Positions 16,790-26,768 of a stretch of 64,000 bases of DNA are shown piece by piece. The stretch is from Janthinobacterium agaricidamnosum. Lineage in GTDB: Bacteria > Pseudomonadota > Gammaproteobacteria > Burkholderiales > Burkholderiaceae_D. The stretch is from the NCBI RefSeq assembly GCF_003667705.1, contig NZ_CP033019.1:930001-994000 (forward strand). Direction: 5' to 3'. Every line of letters starts with the position of its first letter. Positions within the stretch are counted from its first letter, which is position 1. The position numbers were made by a program, and so were the translations under genes. The notes below the pieces were generated by a model that did not search any database, was not told where the DNA came from, and saw only the letters and a program-made list of their open reading frames with translations.

Positions 16790-19489
16790 ATGAACAGCCG
16801 TTTGCATCCCGTATTACATCCCATCGCCGCCGCCGCAGCCTTGCTGTCCATGAGCATGGCTGCCCAGGCGCAGCAAGCCCCCATGCAGGAAGTGGTCGTG
16901 ACCGGCATCCGCGCCTCGCTGGAGCAATCGCTGAGCCAGAAGCGCAACAGCGATTCCGTGATCGACGTCGTCAGCGCGGAAGACATCGGCAAGTTGCCCG
17001 ACAAGAACGTGGCTGACGCCGTGCAGCGTGTGCCTGGCGTCAACATTTCCTCGTCGGCCGGCGGTGAGGGCGGCTTCTCGGAAAATGACCGGGTCAGCAT
17101 CCGCGGCACCAGTCCCAGCCTGACGCAAACCCTGATCAACGGCCACGCCGTGGGTACGGGCGACTGGTTCGTCACCGACCAGGTGGGCACCGTGGGGCGC
17201 AGCGTCAGCTTTGCCTTGCTGCCGTCGGAAATCGTCAGCCGCGTCACCGTGCAAAAGAGCGCGCAGGCGGACCTGGTGGAAGGCGGCGTGGCCGGCTCCA
17301 TCAATATCGAGACGCGCAAGCCCCTCAGTTTCAAGCAGCCGTTCACGGCGGAATTGGCCGTGCAAGCCATCTATGCGGACTTGCCGGGCAAGACCGACCC
17401 TCAGATGAACGCCCTGTTTAACTGGAAGAACGAAGCGAAGACCATGGGAGTGCTGTTCCAGGTGTTTTCCGAGAAGCGCCACGAACGCCGTGACGGGCAG
17501 GAATTCTTCGGGTATGGCGCCATCGACGCCGACAGCCCTGCCGCGCAGAAACATCCGGAACTGGCCGGTGTGCTGGCACCGCTGGGCATCAACTCGGCCC
17601 TGTTCGAACAGGTACGCAAGCGCCAGGGGGGCAGCCTCGACCTGCAATTCAAGCCGACGTCTGATTTGATGCTGGACGTCAATGGCTTCTATTCCAAGCT
17701 GGACGCGGCCAATTACAACCGCAGCTTTTATAACCAGCCGGGCGCCAATCTGAATGCCGTCGATAATGACGGCAAGCATGTGGGCGTGATTCCCAGCGCG
17801 TTTACGGTCAAGAACAACACCCTGGTGGCAGCCGATTTTCCCGCGTCGCAATTTCCTGCCGCGAATGCCACCACGCCGTACAACGGTCAGCTGTATCCGG
17901 CCCTGGTGGACCAAATCTACCGCCCTGGCTCGAATTCGTCGACCGCGTATGTGGACTTCAACGGCAGCTACCGCGCCAGCGAGCGCCTGCGCATCACGGG
18001 CAGCCTCGGCTACACGCGCGGCATAGGCGAAACACCCGTCGACCTCGGCTATGAGGCGGGCTTGACCGGTGTGGGCGTGTCGTACCAGCTGAACGGCCTG
18101 TCGCCGGCCAGGCTGAATTTCCCCGGTCTCGATGTTTCAAAGTTATCGAATGCGGTAACGGCATCGGCCTGGGGTTCGCATGTGGAAACCCTGGACACGG
18201 AAAAATACGGCCAGGCCGATGGCGAGCTGAGCATGGATTATGGCGTGCTGGAATCGCTGAAGTTCGGCGCGCGCTACGCGGAACACCACCGCAATGTGTC
18301 ATGGCCGGAAAACCGCAGCTGCGCCGTGTGCGACGGCACGACGAATGCGCCCTTGCCGACATGGAATGGCGGCACCTACCCGGGCGACTATGGCAAGGGC
18401 CTGGGCGGCAATGCGCAGGGACGCTACTGGCAGCTCGATCCGGCCGACCTGGTGGCGTGGGCCAACAAGTATGACAATACGGGCGGCCCGAATTCGCGCA
18501 ACTGGCCGGCTGAACTGGACGTGAAGGAAAAGGATAGCGCGGCCTACATCATGGCCAACCTGGCAGGCAACAAGTGGCGCGGCAACGTGGGCGTACGCGT
18601 GGTACGCACGCAGCAGACGACGGTGACGAACGTGCCGGGCGGCGAGAACCCGATCGGCCAGGAAAACATCTTTGGCACCTACACGCCCACCGTCGTCAAG
18701 CACAGCTACACGGATGTGCTGCCGAGCGCGAACATCAAGTTTGACCTCAGCAAGGACCTGGTGGCCCGCGCGGCGGTGGCGAAAACCATGGCGCGCGCCG
18801 ACTACAGCGCCCTGGTGGGCGCCGTCAACCTGAACGACCAGTTGCTGACGGGAACGGGCGGCAATCCGGATTTGAAACCGATACGCTCGACCAACTACGA
18901 CGCCACCCTGGAATGGTACTTCGCGCCGAAAGCCATGCTGTCCGTGGGGGCCTTCTACATGGACATGAAATCGTACGTGACGTTTGGTACGGCGCCCGTG
19001 AGCTACTACAATAATACCTTCAAGAAATTCAACACCTATGTGATCCAGTCGCCGACGAATATCGGCGCCAAGAACAAGGGTGTGGAACTCAGTTACCAGC
19101 AGGGCTTGTGGGGCGGTTTCGGCGTGGTGGGCAATTACACCTATACGAATGGCAAGGCCGACGATGGCGCCGCCGTGGTCGGCAGCTCGCGCGGCACCTA
19201 CAACCTGGAAGGCTATTACGAGGACGAGCGGCTGAGCGCGCGCCTGGCCTATACCTACCGCTCCAGCTTCCTGGCCGGCCTGTTCAGCAGCTCGCCCCAG
19301 TATGTGCATGGCGTGGGCAACCTGGCCGCATCGCTCAACTACAAGATCGACGAGCGCTATTCGCTGACCTTCGATATGCTGAACCTGAACAATCCGGTGC
19401 TCAAGTATTACGGCGCCAACCAGGACCAGCCGACGGCCCTGTATTCGAATGGCCGCCAGTTTTACTTTGGCCTGCGCGCCAAGTTGTAG
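16790..19489 (+). CDS. TonB-dependent receptor (oligosaccharide type), paralogue 2
   Basis: 899 aa, clearly a tandem duplicate of the preceding receptor: the plug regions align almost residue for residue (EDIGKLPDKNVADAVQRVPGV, SIRGTSPSLTQTLINGHAV, DLVEGGVAGSINIETRKPL). Signal peptide about 1-26 (SMAAQAQ), terminal strand FYFGLRAKL. The barrel loops diverge, for example an extra Cys pair (RSCAVCDG) at about residue 507 that is absent from paralogue 1. This suggests different oligosaccharide lengths or types. ATG 16790 follows GAGGAG. Confidence 0.92.
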   Translation: MNSRLHPVLHPIAAAAALLSMSMAAQAQQAPMQEVVVTGIRASLEQSLSQKRNSDSVIDVVSAEDIGKLPDKNVADAVQRVPGVNISSSAGGEGGFSENDRVSIRGTSPSLTQTLINGHAVGTGDWFVTDQVGTVGRSVSFALLPSEIVSRVTVQKSAQADLVEGGVAGSINIETRKPLSFKQPFTAELAVQAIYADLPGKTDPQMNALFNWKNEAKTMGVLFQVFSEKRHERRDGQEFFGYGAIDADSPAAQKHPELAGVLAPLGINSALFEQVRKRQGGSLDLQFKPTSDLMLDVNGFYSKLDAANYNRSFYNQPGANLNAVDNDGKHVGVIPSAFTVKNNTLVAADFPASQFPAANATTPYNGQLYPALVDQIYRPGSNSSTAYVDFNGSYRASERLRITGSLGYTRGIGETPVDLGYEAGLTGVGVSYQLNGLSPARLNFPGLDVSKLSNAVTASAWGSHVETLDTEKYGQADGELSMDYGVLESLKFGARYAEHHRNVSWPENRSCAVCDGTTNAPLPTWNGGTYPGDYGKGLGGNAQGRYWQLDPADLVAWANKYDNTGGPNSRNWPAELDVKEKDSAAYIMANLAGNKWRGNVGVRVVRTQQTTVTNVPGGENPIGQENIFGTYTPTVVKHSYTDVLPSANIKFDLSKDLVARAAVAKTMARADYSALVGAVNLNDQLLTGTGGNPDLKPIRSTNYDATLEWYFAPKAMLSVGAFYMDMKSYVTFGTAPVSYYNNTFKKFNTYVIQSPTNIGAKNKGVELSYQQGLWGGFGVVGNYTYTNGKADDGAAVVGSSRGTYNLEGYYEDERLSARLAYTYRSSFLAGLFSSSPQYVHGVGNLAASLNYKIDERYSLTFDMLNLNNPVLKYYGANQDQPTALYSNGRQFYFGLRAKL

Positions 19490-19497
19490 TTTTTTTT

Positions 19498-19540
19498 ACC
19501 GGCTTTCCGCCACAAGCGGGAAGCTGGTTTTTATCTTTTT
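19498..19540 (+). terminator. Terminator of the second TonB receptor
   Basis: ACCGGCTTTCCGC / GCGGGAAGCTGGT with loop CACAA, T-rich on both sides. It lies 14 bases before the NagX start, so NagX expression probably depends on read-through or on its own weak promoter. Confidence 0.75.
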
Positions 19541-19553
19541 GAATTGTTTGACC

Positions 19554-20675
19554 ATGACTATTGCTTCTCAACGCTACCTCGCCCTCGACGTCCTGCGCGG
19601 CCTGACCGTCGCCCTGATGATCGTCGTTAATACGCCTGGCGACTGGGGCGCCGTGTATGCGCCTTTCCTGCATGCCGAATGGCATGGATTTACCCTCACG
19701 GACCTGGTCTTTCCCAGCTTTTTGTTTGTCGTCGGCAATGCGCTGGCCTTTGCGCTGGGCAAGTATGAATACCTGGGACACGGCGCCGTGCTGGCCCGGC
19801 TGTGCAAGCGCAGCGCGCTGATCTTTCTATTGGGCTTTTTGCTGTACTGGTTTCCCTTCTTCAAGATCGACGACGCGGGCCAGTTCGCCTGGTCGCCGTT
19901 GTCGCACACGCGTATTCCCGGTGTGCTGCAGCGTATCGCCGTGTGCTATCTGGCCGCCGCCCTGATCCTGCATTACGGGAAGACGCGCGGCGCGCTCGTC
20001 TTCAGCGCCTGCGCCTTGCTCGGCTACTGGGCCATCCTGGCCTGTTTTGGCGACTACAGCCTGCACGGCAATGCGCCGGCCAAGCTCGACCTGATCCTGC
20101 TGGGCGACAGCCATTTGTACCACGGCGAAGGCATCGCCTTCGACCCGGAAGGTATCCTCGGCACCTTGCCGTCCATCGTCAATGTGATTGCCGGCTACCT
20201 GGCGGGCAGCTTCGTGCGCCAGGCGGCGCCGGCACGGCTGCGCTCCAGCTTGTATCAACTGGCCGTGGCCGGCGTCATCTGCGTGGCCGTGGCCCTGTGC
20301 TGGAATGAAGTGTTTCCGATCAATAAGAAGCTGTGGAGCAGCTCTTATGTGATGCTCGGCATCGGCCTGGACTTGCTGCTGCTGGCGCTGCTGATGTTCA
20401 TCATTGACGTGCGACAAATGACGTGCTGGACCTACTTCTTTGAAGTCTTCGGCAAGAACACCCTGTTCATCTACCTGGTGTCGGAAGTGCTGGTGATCAT
20501 CGCGTTTACCGTGCGCATCGGCGGCGGCAACCTGTACCAGTGGCTGTACCAGCACTGGTTCACGGGCTGGGCGCCGGCGCGCATGGCTTCCTTGCTGTTT
20601 GCCGTCAGCTTCATGCTGCTGTGCTGGCTGATCGCCTATGCCATGGACAAGCGCAAGATCTATATCAAGGTCTAG
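19554..20675 (+). CDS. nagX: NagX-like transmembrane protein (heparan-alpha-glucosaminide N-acetyltransferase family)
   Basis: 373 aa from ATG 19554 (MTIASQRYLALDVLRGLTVALMIVVN); the longer frame to 19449 reads through the receptor terminator. About ten membrane helices. The COG4299 signature is present: ALDVLRG at the N-terminus, LTDLVFPSFLFVVGNALAF, TRIPGVLQRIAVCYL and a late FFEVFGKNTLFIYLVSE. In proteobacterial GlcNAc loci this family is called NagX and is thought to help amino-sugar uptake or periplasmic (de)acetylation, but its chemistry is not settled. It lies directly after the receptors and converges on a second family member, with which it shares a CTAG at the stop codons. Confidence 0.85.
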   Translation: MTIASQRYLALDVLRGLTVALMIVVNTPGDWGAVYAPFLHAEWHGFTLTDLVFPSFLFVVGNALAFALGKYEYLGHGAVLARLCKRSALIFLLGFLLYWFPFFKIDDAGQFAWSPLSHTRIPGVLQRIAVCYLAAALILHYGKTRGALVFSACALLGYWAILACFGDYSLHGNAPAKLDLILLGDSHLYHGEGIAFDPEGILGTLPSIVNVIAGYLAGSFVRQAAPARLRSSLYQLAVAGVICVAVALCWNEVFPINKKLWSSSYVMLGIGLDLLLLALLMFIIDVRQMTCWTYFFEVFGKNTLFIYLVSEVLVIIAFTVRIGGGNLYQWLYQHWFTGWAPARMASLLFAVSFMLLCWLIAYAMDKRKIYIKV

Positions 20676-21871
20676 AACTTCAGTTTTAATCCGTAGCGCG
20701 TGGCCAGCGCGGTGAAGGCCAGCATCAGGGCGGTGACGGCGGCGGCATTCCACAGGCCGGCCGCGCCGCCCGTTTCCAGCCAGGGCCACCAGAAGCGCGG
20801 CAGGTGCAGCACGGCCGCCAGCTGCTGCCACAGGTCGGGCACGATGTAGGCGAACAGGGCGTTGGTGCCGGCAGGCAACAATACCACCGCCCAGGCGCGC
20901 CAGCGCCACACGTCGATGACGACATAAAACATGAGGAACAGGGCCAGGATGAGGGCGCTGCACACGAGTGTGTACGATTCCGTGGCCGCGATCTTGTTGA
21001 TGTGGTGATACGGCCGCAGCAGCAGGCCGGCCGCCAGCAAGCCCAGCGCGAACCACGCCATGAAACGGATGCGCTGCCCATGGCGCAGGGCCGCGCCGCG
21101 CAGGAACAGCTGGCCCACCAGGGTGCCGGCCAGTACATTGGCTGCCGTCGAGCCGAGCACCTGCGGCACGTTGACGAATGCGTTGACGCCTGCCGGCAGG
21201 AAATCCAGGCTGCCCGCCGTGCCCCCCATGTACAGCATGAGCAGCAGGGAAAACACGCCCATCAGCGCCGTGCCGCTACCCCGGCACGCCAGGTACAGCA
21301 GGCTGCACAGCAGGTAGGACCAGCCTATCATGCCGAGGATGCCCCACCACGACGGCTGCAGCCAGGTGCTGGAAAATTCGCTGTTCAGCTCTCCGCGGAA
21401 CGTCGCCAGCAGGAACAGCATCAGCGCGCCGCCCACGGCCAGCGCCAGCTTGCCCGCGCCCTGGCGCCACAGCAGGATCATGGCCACGTAAAACAGCAGG
21501 AAATACAGGGCGTGCGGCAGCGGCGCCGCCTGCGCATCGTAGCGGTAGGCATTCGCCAGCACCACGCCGGCCAGCATCAGACTGGCGGAGCGCCACAGCA
21601 GGCGTCCCAGCAGGGCGGGCGTGACGTGGCCGCAATGGCGCTGCAAGGCCAGCGGTATGGCCATGCCGACCATGAACAGGAAGCCGGGAAAGACCAGGTC
21701 GGGCAAGGTGATGCCGTCGGCGCGAGGACCCGCATGCTCGAGCCACCAGGCGATGCCGGGCATGCCGGCCAGATAGTTGACCCAGATCATGACGACGATC
21801 ACGCAGCCGCGGAACGCGTCCAGGCTGGTCAATCGTTCAGGTGCAGGTGCGGGAGCGGTGGCTGGCGGCAT
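20672..21871 (-). CDS. Second NagX-like/heparan-alpha-glucosaminide N-acetyltransferase family protein
   Basis: 399 aa from ATG 21871 (MPPATAP, then ERLTSLDAFRGCVIVVMIWVNYLAG). The longer frame upstream runs through the terminator of the preceding gene. About ten to eleven helices. Family motifs are SLDAFRG, LPDLVFPGFLFMVGMAIPLAL and GTNALFAYIVPDLW. It is only distantly similar to the NagX it faces, so it is not a recent duplicate. No clear Shine-Dalgarno precedes this ATG. The stop codons of the two convergent genes overlap by four bases. Confidence 0.78.
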   Translation of the reverse strand: MPPATAPAPAPERLTSLDAFRGCVIVVMIWVNYLAGMPGIAWWLEHAGPRADGITLPDLVFPGFLFMVGMAIPLALQRHCGHVTPALLGRLLWRSASLMLAGVVLANAYRYDAQAAPLPHALYFLLFYVAMILLWRQGAGKLALAVGGALMLFLLATFRGELNSEFSSTWLQPSWWGILGMIGWSYLLCSLLYLACRGSGTALMGVFSLLLMLYMGGTAGSLDFLPAGVNAFVNVPQVLGSTAANVLAGTLVGQLFLRGAALRHGQRIRFMAWFALGLLAAGLLLRPYHHINKIAATESYTLVCSALILALFLMFYVVIDVWRWRAWAVVLLPAGTNALFAYIVPDLWQQLAAVLHLPRFWWPWLETGGAAGLWNAAAVTALMLAFTALATRYGLKLKF

Positions 21872-21893
21872 GGGTGTGAATGAAAAAAGGTCG

Positions 21894-21928
21894 AAAAAAA
21901 AGCAGCCCCGGCGTGAGCCGGGAACTGC
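21894..21928 (-). terminator. Terminator of the TPR-protein gene
   Basis: Read on the minus strand: GCAGTTCCCGGC, loop TCAC, GCCGGGGCTGC, then eight T residues. It lies between the TPR gene stop (21955) and the second NagX-like gene start (21871). Confidence 0.85.
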
Positions 21929-21954
21929 CTTGCGCATGCTGGCGGGAACAGGAA

Positions 21955-23262
21955 TTACTGTGCCGCTGCTGCCGGTGCCGCCGCTGCCGTGGCAGGACGG
22001 TTCAGCCACAGGATCCAGTAGCGGGCCAGATCGCCCACGCCGTCGCCGCCCTTGACCGTTTCCAGGACCTTGATGGCGTCATCTTTCTTGCCAGCCATGG
22101 CGTAGGAATAACCGAGGCGCAGCTTGGCGTCTTCAGGACGCTTCAGGCCGCCCTTGGCGATGCCTTTCTGGATCAGGTCGATACCTTTGTCGAACTGGTC
22201 CATCGTCACGAAGGCGTAGCCGAGGTTGATCAAGCCCGTGCCATCCTTGCTCTTCATGGCCGACGCTTCGCCGCTGGCGATGTTCTTCGCATCGTCGGCG
22301 GCAGCCTTGTTGGCCTGGTCGCGCAGTTTCTTGTGCTTGGCGGCATTCGCGCCCGTGCCCAGTACGCCTTTGGCAAAGCCCGCGTCCAGCACTTTTTTCG
22401 CTTCCGTCGGGAAGGCGTTCTGCAGAGCGATTTCAGCCATGTCGCTGTAATCTTGCGGCGGCATGGTGCCCACGGCCTTGAATTGCAGGCGCAGCACGTC
22501 GAGCGCGAAGCGGTCGGAATAGCCGGCCTTGCCTTGCGTGCGGCTCAGCAGATCGCTCCAGTAGTCATCCGACGGGTAGTAGCGCACCAGGTTTTCCATG
22601 GCGACCAGGTAGGTGGCCGGGTCCTTGCTTTTCGAACCCGTGTTGGCCAGCAATTGCAATTCTTCGATGGTCGGCGTCTTGCCCGCTTGCTGCTTGGCCG
22701 TCAGGTCGGCCATCAGTTCCTGTTTCGCGCGCGCGAAATCATTGCTGAAGTAGTAGGCGCGGATGATGTACGGGCGCATGGTGGTCACGTCGCCTGTTTC
22801 CGTTTGGTAACGGGTGAACCACTTGATGGCGTTCGGATAATCCTTGGCGTTGTAGTGGTAGTTGGCCAGCGCCTGGATGAAGTCGCCCTGGGCTTTCTTG
22901 TCCAGCTTGCCTGATTCGATGACCGCTTCCAGCGCCGTCATGGCCATCGGTGCATTGTTGGTGGTCGAGGCCAGCGCCACGCGCAGGCGGTTCAGCACGA
23001 ACGTTTCATACGGCGTCAGGGCGGGAATGGCGGCAGCCTGGTCGATGCGGCTTTGTACGTCGGCGTAGTTTTTCGCATCCATCGATGCCTTCACGGCAAC
23101 CGGATCGAGCAGCTTGAACACTTCGGGACGTACCGAATCGGCCGGCGCGGCAGCGGCAGCAGCGGCTGGCTTGGCATCCTGCGCGTGCGACAGGGCTGGC
23201 AGGACATTGAGGCCGATGGCGGCCAGGAGCAAGCTAAGACGGGCAAGACGGAATTGGGACAT
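21955..23262 (-). CDS. Secreted tetratricopeptide-repeat protein
   Basis: 435 aa. Signal peptide about 1-28 (LLLAAIGLNVLPALSHA, then QD), followed by an Ala/Pro-rich linker (30-45). The rest is helical repeats; TPR-like units are seen around 145-180 (ANYHYNAKDYPNAIKWFTRYQ), 335-370 (INLGYAFVTMDQFDKGIDLIQKGI) and 380-405 (LRLGYSYAMAGKKDDAIKVLE). An Ala-rich tail ends it. It is probably a periplasmic scaffold or chaperone-like protein. Specific function is not recognised; its place inside the amino-sugar block may be coincidental. Confidence 0.75.
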   Translation of the reverse strand: MSQFRLARLSLLLAAIGLNVLPALSHAQDAKPAAAAAAAPADSVRPEVFKLLDPVAVKASMDAKNYADVQSRIDQAAAIPALTPYETFVLNRLRVALASTTNNAPMAMTALEAVIESGKLDKKAQGDFIQALANYHYNAKDYPNAIKWFTRYQTETGDVTTMRPYIIRAYYFSNDFARAKQELMADLTAKQQAGKTPTIEELQLLANTGSKSKDPATYLVAMENLVRYYPSDDYWSDLLSRTQGKAGYSDRFALDVLRLQFKAVGTMPPQDYSDMAEIALQNAFPTEAKKVLDAGFAKGVLGTGANAAKHKKLRDQANKAAADDAKNIASGEASAMKSKDGTGLINLGYAFVTMDQFDKGIDLIQKGIAKGGLKRPEDAKLRLGYSYAMAGKKDDAIKVLETVKGGDGVGDLARYWILWLNRPATAAAAPAAAAQ

Positions 23263-23421
23263 GGGTTATCCTTCAATCAATAACAAAAATACGCTCCGGT
23301 ACTGGTTGCCGCAACAGGGTGCGGCGGCATTTGCCGGGGGCAGGGAATCTAAAAAAACACGTATTCTGCCATCCTGACCGCACAAGTCAAAGGGCGGCAG
23401 CATGGTAAACAACGGCTATTG

Positions 23422-24555
<1,134 letters not shown>

Positions 24556-24569
24556 GGGTTGTGCGATTC

Positions 24570-25922
24570 CTAGCTGGCGCTGGCCGGCGCGGACGTGGCG
24601 CCGGCGTCAGACGGGTCGGAGGTATCCTTCGGGCCGATGCGCATGAAGCGCGACAGGATCAATACGGGCACGGCCGACACCAGCACCCACAGGAAAAAAG
24701 TTTTGTAGCCGAGCGCCGTCTGGATGTCGCCGCTGATCATCTTGAACAGCACGAAACCCAGCTGCATCACGCCGGTGGCGAACGCATAGTGGGCCGTCTG
24801 GTACTTGCCGACGGAGACCACCTGCATCATGAACAGGATCAGGCCGACGAAGCCGAAGCCATAGCCGAACATCTCCACGCTGAGCGCGGCCGTGATCAGG
24901 GTCAGATCGGTGGGCATGCTGTGGCTCAGGTAATAAAACACCAGGTTCGGCAAATTCATGGCCAGGATCAGGAAGAACATGGCGCGCTTGAGGCCCAGCC
25001 ACGACGTGAAGTAGCCGCCGCCGATGCTGCCCAGCAGGAATGCGACGGTGCCGGCCGTGCCGTACACGGCGCCCACTTCCGTCGTCGACAGGCCCAGTCC
25101 CCCCAGTTCGCGCGCCTCGCGCAGGAACAGCGGGCCGATGGTCTGCACTTGCGCCTCGCCCGCGCGGAACAGGATGATGAAGGCGATCATGCCCCAGATG
25201 CCGGGTTTTTTCAGGAAGTCCACCAGCACGTCCCACAGGGTGCGGCTGATGCCGGCCACGCTCTTGTCGGCCACGGCCGCGTTGCGCACCTGCGGCAGCG
25301 CCCACAGGTGGTACGCGGCCAGCGACAGCATCATGGCGCCGATGATCAGGAAGATCACCGACCATGCCGGCTTGATGCCGATTTTTTTCTCCAGGTAGCC
25401 GGCCAGGATCACCAGGCCGCCCAGCGAGATGAATTTGCCCGCGTTGAAGAAGGCGCCTTGCCAGCCCGCGTAGGCCGCCTGCTGCTTGTCCGACAGACTG
25501 GCGATATACAGGCCGTCGCAGACGATGTCGTGCGTCGACGAGGCCAGCGCGGCGACGAACAGCACGGCGATGCAGGCGGCGAACCACAGCGGCGTTTGCA
25601 GCGCCAGCGCGATCAGGCCCAGGCTCAGGCCACCGGCGAACTGGAACAGCACCACCATGGTCTTCTTGCTCGACGCCAGTTCCAGGAAGGGACTCCACAG
25701 CGACTTGAAGACCCAGGCAAAGCCGATCAGGCCCGTCCAGCGGGCGATCTGGTCGTTCGGCACGCCCATGCTCTTGAACATCAGGCCGGCCACCAGGGCC
25801 ACGGCGTAGAACGGCAGGCCCTGGGCGAAGTACAAGGTCGGCACCCAGGAAATCGGGCTGCGTTTGCCAATATTGGTGCGCTTGTCGTGCATGGAGGCTT
25901 CCTTATCGAGAGACGTTTTCAT
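24570..25922 (-). CDS. AmpG-like MFS permease
   Basis: 450 aa, twelve predicted membrane helices. SWVPTLYFAQGLPFYAVALVAGLMFKSMGVPNDQIARWTGLIGFAWVFKSLWSPFLE follows the AmpG/muropeptide permease pattern (early YFxQGxP, then WVFKxLWSP), and THDIVCDGLYIASL matches the conserved AmpG DxxxDAY-type segment. AmpG imports GlcNAc-anhydro-muropeptides. In a GlcNAc operon it may import GlcNAc, chitobiose or anhydro-sugars. Its start overlaps the upstream permease stop by four bases, so it is an integral member of the operon. The C-terminal tail is Ser/Ala-rich and cytoplasmic. Confidence 0.8.
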   Translation of the reverse strand: MKTSLDKEASMHDKRTNIGKRSPISWVPTLYFAQGLPFYAVALVAGLMFKSMGVPNDQIARWTGLIGFAWVFKSLWSPFLELASSKKTMVVLFQFAGGLSLGLIALALQTPLWFAACIAVLFVAALASSTHDIVCDGLYIASLSDKQQAAYAGWQGAFFNAGKFISLGGLVILAGYLEKKIGIKPAWSVIFLIIGAMMLSLAAYHLWALPQVRNAAVADKSVAGISRTLWDVLVDFLKKPGIWGMIAFIILFRAGEAQVQTIGPLFLREARELGGLGLSTTEVGAVYGTAGTVAFLLGSIGGGYFTSWLGLKRAMFFLILAMNLPNLVFYYLSHSMPTDLTLITAALSVEMFGYGFGFVGLILFMMQVVSVGKYQTAHYAFATGVMQLGFVLFKMISGDIQTALGYKTFFLWVLVSAVPVLILSRFMRIGPKDTSDPSDAGATSAPASAS

Positions 25923-26761
25923 TTGACTGCGCCGTCCATGCCGCGCATGAAGAAGCGTTGTGTAAACAGGAAGGCGAGCAGGGTCGGTACGATGGTGATC
26001 AGGGTGCCGGCCGCGATCACGCGCGTGCTGCTGCCGAAGGTGCCGCGCAAATACAGCACGCCCACCGACAGTGGGAATTCATCGGGCTTGCTCATGACGA
26101 TGGACGGCCAGATGTACTCGTTCCACGATTCGACGGCCGTCAGGATGCCGACGGTGGCCAGCCATGGCGTAATCAGCGGCAGCATGATGCGGCTGAAGAT
26201 CACCCATTCGGAGGCGCCATCGACCCTGGCCGCGTCGATCAGGTCTTGCGGCACTTCCTCGAACGCCTGCTTGAGCAGCAGGATGGCCACGGCCGTCACC
26301 ACGTTGGGCAGGATCACGCCCGTGTAGGTGTCGACCAGGCTCATTTGCGTGATGGTGATGAAGTTGACGAGGAAGTTGACCTCGGACGGCAGCACCAGGG
26401 TGGCGAGGATCAGGCCGAACACGAGTTTGCGGCCGCGGAATTTCAGGCGCGCCAGCGGATACGCGGCCAGTGAACACAGCAGCAGTTTCCAGAACACGGT
26501 AAACACGGCGATCAGCACGGAGTTCTTGAAGAACGACCAGATGGGAATCGCGTTGAACACTTCGACGAAGTTCTCAAGCGAAGGAGCCTGCGGCCAGAAG
26601 GTGGGCGGGAAGGCGAAGATATTGCCTTGCGTGGAAATGGCCGTCACCAGGGTCCACCAGAACGGGAAGACGCAGACGAGGGCGATCGCGCACAGCACGG
26701 CATAGTGGCCCAGTATGTGCAGGCGCTTTTTCAGGGGGCGGGAACGGGTTGTCATGGTCAT
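25919..26761 (-). CDS. Sugar ABC transporter permease, MalG/UgpE type
   Basis: 280 aa, six membrane helices. The EAA loop that contacts the ATPase is EEVPQDLIDAARVDGASEWVIFSRIMLPL (about residues 178-206), with the conserved EAA-G spacing. The N-terminal FPFWWTLVTAIS and C-terminal LLAFLFTQRFFMRGMDGAVK are standard for MalG-like permeases. It starts seven bases after the MalF-type gene and overlaps the MFS gene by four bases. Confidence 0.92.
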   Translation of the reverse strand: MTMTTRSRPLKKRLHILGHYAVLCAIALVCVFPFWWTLVTAISTQGNIFAFPPTFWPQAPSLENFVEVFNAIPIWSFFKNSVLIAVFTVFWKLLLCSLAAYPLARLKFRGRKLVFGLILATLVLPSEVNFLVNFITITQMSLVDTYTGVILPNVVTAVAILLLKQAFEEVPQDLIDAARVDGASEWVIFSRIMLPLITPWLATVGILTAVESWNEYIWPSIVMSKPDEFPLSVGVLYLRGTFGSSTRVIAAGTLITIVPTLLAFLFTQRFFMRGMDGAVK

Positions 26762-26768
26762 TGCCCTG

